Source: Listeria swaminathanii (GTDB lineage: Bacteria; Bacillota; Bacilli; Lactobacillales; Listeriaceae). Taken from it: a stretch of DNA of 64,000 nucleotides. Every line of letters begins with the position of its first letter. The first letter of the stretch is position 1. Position numbers and translations under genes: made by a program. Shown here piece after piece: positions 57,980 through 64,000 of this stretch. Under the pieces are notes generated by a model. That model saw only the letters and a list, made by a program, of their open reading frames with translations. It was not told where the DNA came from and did not search any database. The DNA is taken from the NCBI RefSeq assembly GCF_014229645.1, contig NZ_JAATOD010000001.1:62001-126000 (forward strand), in the 5' to 3' direction.

Positions 57980-59385
57980 GCCGAATAGATGTTGCGGAAT
58001 TGAATGATTTTCTTCATGGTTTGCGCAGTAGTAACGCCGAAGCCAAAGCAATGATTAACAAAATCAAAGAAGCAGCCACGAACTACTCCCAAGATAGCAG
58101 TTTAAAAGGAGAAGCAGTCACTACATGCAAACAGTATTTTTCTAGTACATATACAAGTATTTCGCAAAGTATCCTAGAAGCACTGGATGAAAGTGAAGAA
58201 CGACTGGCGCAATATATCCGCGAGTTCGGGAGCCAAGTGGATAGCTCGCCTTCCGCCAGAATTGATGCAGAAATTTTACAAGAAGCGATGGCGAAGGTTA
58301 GCCAGTTACAGCGAAAAGAAGAAGACTTGCACCGGCAATTAACGGCGCCTAACACGAAGCCGGATATGCAACAAGTCTATGCAGTAAAATCAAGAAGCGT
58401 CCACACCCAATTGCTGAAAGCCATAGAACAAGAGAACATCCTAGAAAAATATTTGGCGTTCGAACAAAGTCATGACCAGTTTTTTAGCGCATTAGCCGAA
58501 CTCATTCAAGCGACTGGACGCGCGGTGCAAGAGTTGCTTCATCATGTGACTTTTAACGAGAAAACAGGTAGTTACTCCGTGCCAAAAAGTGCAGCAAACA
58601 GTTTGCAACTCATGAAAAAGGCACTGGATGTAGCACGGAAGGAAAACGATAAAGACCCTTATCCCGATGGCTTTGAAGATTACACCGTTTTGGCTTATAC
58701 TTATGTCAATGATCAAGGTAAAACAGTTACGATGTGGCTGTTGGAGCGGGATGGAAAACGAGCAAGTAATAAGGAATTGCAAGATTTCTTAGAAAAAAAT
58801 GGTCAGGAATTAGACCCGCTTCTTTATACAAACCTTTCCGGAGAAGAACTCGAACGAAAAGTGAATGATTCATGGAAAAAGGGTATCAACTATTTAAACG
58901 GTCAAAAAGTATCTGGATTGTCTGGCGCCACGCTGCGGTCATCCGCTTATGTGGCTAGTATGAAAGATTGGGCAGATGATGCTGGGTTAACGGATATGGC
59001 ATTAGGTTTAGGGTTTGGGATTGCGGCAGTAAGGAATATTCCTATTTATATAAAAAAAACCATCGGACGTTCTTATACAGGCAAAAGAAACGTTGAAAAT
59101 GACTTTAAAAACGGGAAAGGTGTTAGTACATTAGAAAAACACGTATCAAAGCATCAATATGAATTTACAGATGAGTACCTTGCAGACGCGCGTGGATTTT
59201 TAGAGAAGAAACCAACGCTACGAACAGAAACATTCGTATCAAAAGAGGGTACATATTTCAGGTATGATGCTAAGACAAATGAATTTGGGATTATAAACGA
59301 GTATGGATCTATATCCACATATTTCAAACCTAATGCTGGATTAAAATATTGGGAGAAACAAATTGATTTATATTATCCGAAATGA
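57976..59385 (+). CDS. LXG-domain polymorphic toxin (type VII secretion substrate)
   Basis: A 469-residue protein starting with GTG after GGAG. The first 210 residues are the helical LXG domain (SRIDVAELNDFLHGLRSSN, SILEALDESEERLAQYI). A middle linker (about 220-340) has AYTYVNDQGKTVTMWLLERDG. The last 90 residues are a toxin module ending FVSKEGTYFRYDAKTNEFGI, then ISTYFKP and YWEKQIDLYYP, resembling BECR-fold nuclease tips of contact-dependent toxins. Antibacterial activity between neighbours is expected. It is followed directly by a probable immunity gene. Confidence 0.82.
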   Translation: MSRIDVAELNDFLHGLRSSNAEAKAMINKIKEAATNYSQDSSLKGEAVTTCKQYFSSTYTSISQSILEALDESEERLAQYIREFGSQVDSSPSARIDAEILQEAMAKVSQLQRKEEDLHRQLTAPNTKPDMQQVYAVKSRSVHTQLLKAIEQENILEKYLAFEQSHDQFFSALAELIQATGRAVQELLHHVTFNEKTGSYSVPKSAANSLQLMKKALDVARKENDKDPYPDGFEDYTVLAYTYVNDQGKTVTMWLLERDGKRASNKELQDFLEKNGQELDPLLYTNLSGEELERKVNDSWKKGINYLNGQKVSGLSGATLRSSAYVASMKDWADDAGLTDMALGLGFGIAAVRNIPIYIKKTIGRSYTGKRNVENDFKNGKGVSTLEKHVSKHQYEFTDEYLADARGFLEKKPTLRTETFVSKEGTYFRYDAKTNEFGIINEYGSISTYFKPNAGLKYWEKQIDLYYPK

Positions 59386-59399
59386 TAGGAGGAATAACT

Positions 59400-59639
59400 T
59401 TGAAACAGTGTCCAGTTTGTGAAAACTATACGATTGAAGCTAATTACGATATTTGCGAAGTATGCTACTGGGAATATGATGTGGTAGCGCAAGAGTATCC
59501 GGATGAAATTATAGGAGCTAATAATATTTCATTAAAACAAGCAAAAATAAATTATGCGAAATTCTGTGCAGTAGAGGAACAATATATTACGCTTGTTCGA
59601 AAACCGAAACAGAATGAACTACCGAAGTGGTTGAAATAG
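59400..59639 (+). CDS. CPCC-family cysteine-rich protein, probable immunity protein
   Basis: A 79-residue protein with two CxxC pairs (CPVCENY and CEVCYWEYD) like the CPCC zinc-binding family often found beside polymorphic toxins. The start is TTG, 6 nt after AGGAGG; an in-frame ATG at 59382 overlaps the toxin stop and has no site. Its place directly after the LXG toxin makes it the likely antidote. Zinc binding is inferred from the cysteines. Confidence 0.7.
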   Translation: MKQCPVCENYTIEANYDICEVCYWEYDVVAQEYPDEIIGANNISLKQAKINYAKFCAVEEQYITLVRKPKQNELPKWLK

Positions 59640-60075
59640 CAGAGAAAATTTAAAATATTATACTTGTGTAATAAAGATTGGATTATATAATATATTATAT
59701 TATACATGAAAATGCATTCACAAATAGTTAGTACTAATCTTTTAACGTGAAAAATGGAAAAACAATTTATCTGGCTATTAGAGAAGTGTGGGCGTAAATA
59801 CCGGATCCGTTAATTTATAGGTATAATTGAAAAAAGATTACCTGAAATCATTGAAATTCCAGAAATTATGTTTATAAGAAAATAATTATGAAAAAAGATA
59901 TGTAGAATAGTATTCTATTAAATGCAATCGAATGGTTTCTTAAAAAAGAAAGCTAAGGAATCCAATTTCTAACGATGATGTAATAAATAGTGAATCTGTT
60001 TCTGCAACCTTAAAAGAATTAATTTGTATTTCTATTAGTCTTGTATAAATATTGATTTGAAAGAAGGGAAATAAA
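59640..60075. other. Gene-free stretch after the toxin locus
   Basis: About 435 bases, very AT-rich, with short frames only (for example a 19-codon one from 59755). The TATAATATATTATATTATA stretch at 59671-59690 is simple sequence. Possibly the remnant of a lost immunity or cargo gene, but nothing is readable enough to name. Confidence 0.6.
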
Positions 60076-61671
60076 TTGGAATATGAAGATATAAAAAATT
60101 GTGAACTATTAAAAATCCAAGAAAAAGGCCATCCTTTTGACGGAGTTGAATCAGAAGTTCTAAAAGAAATAATTGAACTTTACTATACAGGAAAATTGTC
60201 GGTAACAAAAATTATTGATAAGTTTGGACTTAGTATTGATAATGCTTCCAAATTTTCCGCATATCTCCCCTTTTTTTATGCAGAAAGAAAATGTCCTTAT
60301 GATGATATACATCTAATTGCAAAATTACCAAGTAAATCTAGTTTAAAGAATTTTTTTCCGGATTTTCAATGCGAGAATTGTAGTCATATTGAATGCGATA
60401 AAGTTAAGAAAGTATGTAGTTGTAGTAATTGTCAGTTAAAAAAAGAAAATGAAAAAAAGAAACTCTCTGCTATTATCTATGATAGTTATCTAGATAGTGA
60501 AGTTGAATTTCAGGATATTAATATTTTTGACAGAATTAATATTGCAACTCTACTTCAAATTACTAATTTGGAATTTAATTGTTTAGTACCACAGTATAAA
60601 ACGTATAAGAGTTCAGTAAATGGTTTTACAATGGACACTCTTAGGGATTTAATTGATAAAGATATACTGAAGGTCTCTGATCAAACTTCAATAGAAGCCT
60701 TTTCAAACATCACTGATACAAATTTTTCTTATAGAGTAGATGAAACACTGTTCAAATTAAATATAGTAAGTAATCGTTATAATGGAAAAGAAATGTTCGA
60801 AAGACTAAAATATTTAGATGATATTGAGATAGTAAATACTAGGGAATATATTCGTTTGTGGACGGATTATGTTATTCATGAGTTACTTAAGATATTTAGA
60901 TTTGAAATGAAAAAATTAGGGTTTACTAGAGAATTGGATGTTGAGGAAAAAGAAAAGACGTTTTGTAATGCATTGGACAGCTGGTTGGAATTATATTCCC
61001 CATCCCAAGTTTATGCACTAATATATAAATCGATAAGAGATGCAGATAATGCGAGAACAACTGGAACTATTGGTAATTATCGATATCATGAAATTAAGTT
61101 TATTATCGTACTTGTAGACAAAATGATTACCAAGTATGAGCAAGAAGGGTGGGAAATTAAGAACTATGATTATCCAAGCCAATTAGAAATAGATATAAAA
61201 ACAAAACTGTTCTTTATGAAGGTTATTAAAGAAAAAAATTGGTTTGGCACAATTATTCCAGAATGGAATCAAGTTACTTTTGAAAAAAATAGTACAACTA
61301 ACACTATTGTTACTAATTATTCGGAGTATATTGATAAACTTGAATGTCAAAGGATGGATGAAAATATAGATATAACACTTCACATGGCTAGATATTATTA
61401 TTTTATGCCATATGGGATAGTGATAGATGATGGCAATATTGAATGTCTGTTTGCTACAAGTAAAGATTTAGTAGATTATCTTACTTTTTTAAAGGGGTCT
61501 GAACGTGTTAAGACTGAAGATTTTGGAGAAAGCGTTGAGACTCAAATTTCACGAGCTTCACATTTCTATGTCAATAGAAGTTATTCATCAAATCTTATTT
61601 ATTTTATAATTAAGAAAGTGATAGAGAATGGAATTCCAACTATTGAAGAGTGGGAAGAAGATGGAAATTAG
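60076..61671 (+). CDS. Unrecognised 531-residue protein with a cysteine cluster
   Basis: A TTG start after AAGAAGGGA gives a 531-residue cytoplasmic protein. Residues 90-118 hold six or seven cysteines (CENCSHIECDKVKKVCSCSNC), which look like a zinc knuckle. Before this is a short helix-turn-helix-like segment (LSVTKIIDKFGLSIDNA). The rest is mixed alpha/beta, with RYHEIKFIIVLVDKMITKYE and a conserved-looking YYFMPYGIVIDDG near 440. I know no family for it. It is much more AT-rich than the housekeeping genes. Defence or toxin-linked functions are possible but unsupported. Confidence 0.6.
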   Translation: MEYEDIKNCELLKIQEKGHPFDGVESEVLKEIIELYYTGKLSVTKIIDKFGLSIDNASKFSAYLPFFYAERKCPYDDIHLIAKLPSKSSLKNFFPDFQCENCSHIECDKVKKVCSCSNCQLKKENEKKKLSAIIYDSYLDSEVEFQDINIFDRINIATLLQITNLEFNCLVPQYKTYKSSVNGFTMDTLRDLIDKDILKVSDQTSIEAFSNITDTNFSYRVDETLFKLNIVSNRYNGKEMFERLKYLDDIEIVNTREYIRLWTDYVIHELLKIFRFEMKKLGFTRELDVEEKEKTFCNALDSWLELYSPSQVYALIYKSIRDADNARTTGTIGNYRYHEIKFIIVLVDKMITKYEQEGWEIKNYDYPSQLEIDIKTKLFFMKVIKEKNWFGTIIPEWNQVTFEKNSTTNTIVTNYSEYIDKLECQRMDENIDITLHMARYYYFMPYGIVIDDGNIECLFATSKDLVDYLTFLKGSERVKTEDFGESVETQISRASHFYVNRSYSSNLIYFIIKKVIENGIPTIEEWEEDGN

Positions 61672-61904
61672 GTAATAACATGTATTAGTTGAATTAATAA
61701 GTTTTAGTGTAATCAAGTAATCAACGTGAGCACTTTATATATTAATTAAATTGATAGGCTTAATACTGTTTTACTAGATTATGTGGGTTTGTGAGGGGGG
61801 AATCATACAGTAGTGATGGAGCTAGATAATAAAAATATATAACCGATTCAAAAAGTAAATACTAAGTAATTTGTTATACTCTATATTAATTTAGGAGATA
61901 GAAC

Positions 61905-62429
61905 ATGTTTTTGACAATGACTAAAATTAAAGAACAAGTAGTAGAAAATCAAATTATCATGGAAAAAGTAGTAGATGATTTACTAATGATTGAAATCAAA
62001 ATAGATATAAATAAAAGTAAAGACTATTATAATTATTGGAGACTGACTAAAACAGTAGGAATACCGCCATTAGAAATTGGTATAGATGAAGATGGTAGTA
62101 TTCAAACCATTGTATTTTATATTGATGAAACTCATTTTAGGGAAATCAAATATACGGAACCTAGAAATGAGTATGGATTATTGGAAGTAGACACAGCAAT
62201 ATTTAAAAAGAAAAATGACTTTATTGATATTGATGAAGAATATTATATTTCTTTAAATGGCAAAGAATTAATATGTTTCTTTGAAAAGAAATTCATTCCA
62301 GATGGTTGTTATGTAATCGATAGAATAAAAGTTTATATGAAAGCCGATGAATTGATAGGTTTTTCTATAAATGATTTAAGCGAGACTGATTTTGCTATGT
62401 TGAGCTCTATTAGAAGTAAGTTGAGTTAA
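61905..62429 (+). CDS. Hypothetical protein, immunity-like
   Basis: A 174-residue acidic cytoplasmic protein; AGGAGAT precedes the ATG. Alternating beta strands (LEIGIDEDGSIQTIVFYID, REIKYTEPRNEYG) and an acidic surface resemble immunity proteins of toxin loci, but I cannot name the family. It is 15 nt upstream of the mini-pyrophosphatase, so they form an operon. Confidence 0.55.
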   Translation: MFLTMTKIKEQVVENQIIMEKVVDDLLMIEIKIDINKSKDYYNYWRLTKTVGIPPLEIGIDEDGSIQTIVFYIDETHFREIKYTEPRNEYGLLEVDTAIFKKKNDFIDIDEEYYISLNGKELICFFEKKFIPDGCYVIDRIKVYMKADELIGFSINDLSETDFAMLSSIRSKLS

Positions 62430-62444
62430 TCAGGAGGATATCAT

Positions 62445-62804
62445 ATGACTTCAGAAGAATCGATTCGAAATTCTAAAATGAAAAAACGAAGCTTAAAAGT
62501 AACTATAGATCGTCCAATAGGTTATACTGACAAATTCGGCAATGTGTATCCGCTAAATTATGGATTTGTGGAAGGTATTATTGGTGGTGACGGGGAAGAG
62601 CAAGATGTTTATATTTTATCGAGAGAAATTTCTGGGCCTATTGAAACGTTCGAGGGCGATTTAATTGCGGTGATTACTCGGAATGATGATGTGGAAGATA
62701 AATGGGTAGTCGCACCTGAAAATGAGAATTTTAGTATAGAGGAAATTAGAGAGAAAGTGCATTTCATCGAACAATATTTTGATTCGGAAATTAAATTAAT
62801 TTAG
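62445..62804 (+). CDS. Short inorganic-pyrophosphatase-like protein
   Basis: A 119-residue protein. LKVTIDRPIGYTD, YPLNYGFVEGIIGGDGEEQDVYIL and DDVEDKWVVAP are the successive blocks of class I inorganic pyrophosphatases (family length about 170-180). The DGDxxD metal motif reads DGEEQD, and the C-terminal helices are short. AGGAGG precedes the ATG. It may be a catalytically altered homologue. Found in an accessory cluster, not a housekeeping one. Confidence 0.75.
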   Translation: MTSEESIRNSKMKKRSLKVTIDRPIGYTDKFGNVYPLNYGFVEGIIGGDGEEQDVYILSREISGPIETFEGDLIAVITRNDDVEDKWVVAPENENFSIEEIREKVHFIEQYFDSEIKLI

Positions 62805-62859
62805 ATTGAAAAGAAATTCAGATAAAGCATTCAATCCTCAAAAAAAGGAGGCGAAAACA

Positions 62860-63048
62860 ATGGAAGAAAGATTTGAAAAAATATATACACAAGGAAAACT
62901 CAACGTTATGGAAATTTGGGTTGATAAGGAAACCGGTGTACAATATGTCTACCATTTGGTCGGTTATGCTGGTGGGATGTCACCGCTTTTGGACAGAGAT
63001 GGGAAACCGTTAATTGCTGATTTATCTAAACTTAAAGATGCTGAATAA
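62860..63048 (+). CDS. Small DUF6440-like protein, 62 aa
   Basis: A 62-residue protein with IWVDKETGVQYVYHLVGYAGGMSPLLDRDGKPLI, a pattern of the small DUF6440 proteins common in Firmicutes. ATG 62860 follows AAAGGAGG; the frame extends upstream without need. It is the last gene of the three-gene group ending in a terminator. Confidence 0.7.
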   Translation: MEERFEKIYTQGKLNVMEIWVDKETGVQYVYHLVGYAGGMSPLLDRDGKPLIADLSKLKDAE

Positions 63049-63062
63049 CGCTGGAAAATATG

Positions 63063-63112
63063 AAAAAACAACTTTCTCCTTTAGAAAATGAGGGCGATAA
63101 GTTGTTTTTTTC
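63063..63112 (+). terminator. Terminator of the three-gene group
   Basis: AAAAAACAACTT and AAGTTGTTTTTT form a 12-bp stem across a loop of about 25 nt. Confidence 0.7.
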
Positions 63113-63273
63113 TATTATTTCCCCAAGGCTTTAAATGAGTGAAACCGAAAAATATACACATTTTCTGGTTGTTTTTGTACTTATTTAGACTAACTAACTA
63201 TTTCTAACATCATATAATTAATTGGAGTGATTTTTTATCCAAATAAATTAAAGACTAGAATAGAGGGGAAGAC

Positions 63274-64000
63274 TTGAAAAAGAAATTTAGTATAGTTATT
63301 ATCAGCGTATTGTTACTTGGCTATTTAGCGCCTTTTGATACTTTATTAGTGGGTGCAGATGAAACAACTGTTACCGAAGATACTGCAGTTAAAACGTCGG
63401 AAGCAGAGAGTGCTACTGAAAAAATAGAAAGCGAAACAGGTTCTGATGGGGAGACATCCGAAGAACCAAAAGAAACGGAAGCCAGCAAAGAAACGACGGA
63501 AAAAGCGAAAACGGAAGAACCGGCTTCTAATATTAAAACGGAAATTAATACAGATAAAAATCAATTAAAACAAGCTAATTTAAAGGCAACGGTACCAGTA
63601 GGAAGCACCTATAATTCCTTGTTTCCAGACGACAATCTTGCTAAAAAAATAGCTGTAATTATTACGGGAAATGTGGCTGCGACTGGTAATGAATCAGTTG
63701 ATAGTGCAGATCTTTTAGCAATAAGCCAGCTTGACTTGAGTGGGGAAACGGGCAATGACCCAACGGATATTTCCAATATTGAAGGATTACAATATTTGGA
63801 GAATTTAACGAGCTTGAATTTAAGTGAGAATAATTTAACTGACTTGGCGCCACTGAAAGATTTAGTGAACATGGTTTCTCTTAATCTTTCTTCTAATCCA
63901 ACATTAGTCAACATTTCTGGGGTGGAGGGTTTAGTAAATTTACAAGAACTCAATGTCTCTGCGAATAAAGCTTTAGAAGATATTTCACAAGTTGCATCTT
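63274..64000 (+). CDS. inlI: Internalin-family LRR surface protein, 5' part (InlI-like)
   Basis: A TTG start after GAGGGG opens a signal peptide (KKKFSIVIISVLLLGYLAPF...VGA), a Thr/Glu/Lys-rich linker (about residues 28-95), the internalin cap (NSLFPDDNLAKKIAVIITG) and the first LRRs (LENLTSLNLSENNLTDLAPL, then further units). The frame is still open at the window edge, so the gene continues. Content and position after this cluster fit InlI (Lmo0333), a very long internalin; the symbol is from position and memory. Confidence 0.85.
   Translation, partial: MKKKFSIVIISVLLLGYLAPFDTLLVGADETTVTEDTAVKTSEAESATEKIESETGSDGETSEEPKETEASKETTEKAKTEEPASNIKTEINTDKNQLKQANLKATVPVGSTYNSLFPDDNLAKKIAVIITGNVAATGNESVDSADLLAISQLDLSGETGNDPTDISNIEGLQYLENLTSLNLSENNLTDLAPLKDLVNMVSLNLSSNPTLVNISGVEGLVNLQELNVSANKALEDISQVAS

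Overview
The window is a low-GC Firmicute chromosome and I read it as Listeria monocytogenes. Gene order and content match that species: metQNI with an S-box leader, walRK-yycHIJ-htrA, rlmH, the thiamine cassette tenA-thiM-thiD-thiE behind a TPP riboswitch, the bglA phospho-beta-glucosidase, a large LRR/MucBP/LPXTG surface protein of the Lmo0327 type, and the start of an InlI-like internalin. The gene that EGD-e carries between bglA and the GAP-family gene (vip) is absent, and a restriction-modification (R-M) island sits next to rlmH. Both suggest an epidemic-type strain other than EGD-e, but the strain assignment is inference.

Layout. Positions 1-7400 hold a membrane protein, a Crp/Fnr regulator, an omega-amidase-like nitrilase, the methionine importer MetQNI under a SAM riboswitch, and a divergent MtnE-like aminotransferase. 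Positions 7580-15030 hold the WalRK cell-wall two-component system with its accessory proteins YycH and YycI, the beta-lactamase-fold protein WalJ, and the HtrA protease. Positions 15068-15617 contain no gene but a dense cluster of DnaA boxes. Positions 15700-20200 hold a beta-glucoside operon (GH1, LicT-type antiterminator, PTS IIBCA) with a RAT/terminator at its head and a second one before the PTS gene. rlmH and an acetyltransferase follow.

At 21545-30470 a foreign element interrupts a LysR-family gene. Its integrase, DUF3173 gene, cargo protein with a CAP domain and membrane proteins are all broken. Only a three-gene R-M module is intact: a PLD-type endonuclease, an alpha-class D12 adenine methylase and a beta-class methylase. 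Positions 31370-37340 hold a DUF998 membrane protein and a second sugar operon (PTS IIA, GH1, IIB, IIC, PRD regulator). Positions 37500-41100 hold a lipoprotein, a probable McrB-N/DUF3883 modification-dependent restriction protein overlapping a threonine aldolase gene, and a DUF1433 protein. Positions 41200-45140 hold a ChbG-like deacetylase and the thiamine operon. A third GH1 gene with its own RAT/terminator follows.

From 46880 to the end the region is accessory and surface-related: a GAP-family membrane protein, small proteins, a lipoprotein, twin Rgg/PlcR-like regulators, a 14-repeat MucBP adhesin whose signal peptide has no ordinary start codon, a type VII secretion LXG toxin locus (a Lap1-like gene with an in-frame TGA, a Lap2-like gene, the toxin, a CPCC-family likely immunity protein), an unrecognised 531-residue protein, a small orphan gene cluster with a mini-pyrophosphatase, and the 5' end of the internalin gene.

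The items most worth following up are the DnaA-box cluster, the maintained R-M module inside a decayed element, the solo restriction gene, the missing start codon of the adhesin and the LXG locus. No searches were run. Family assignments rest on reading motifs and on memory of known families.
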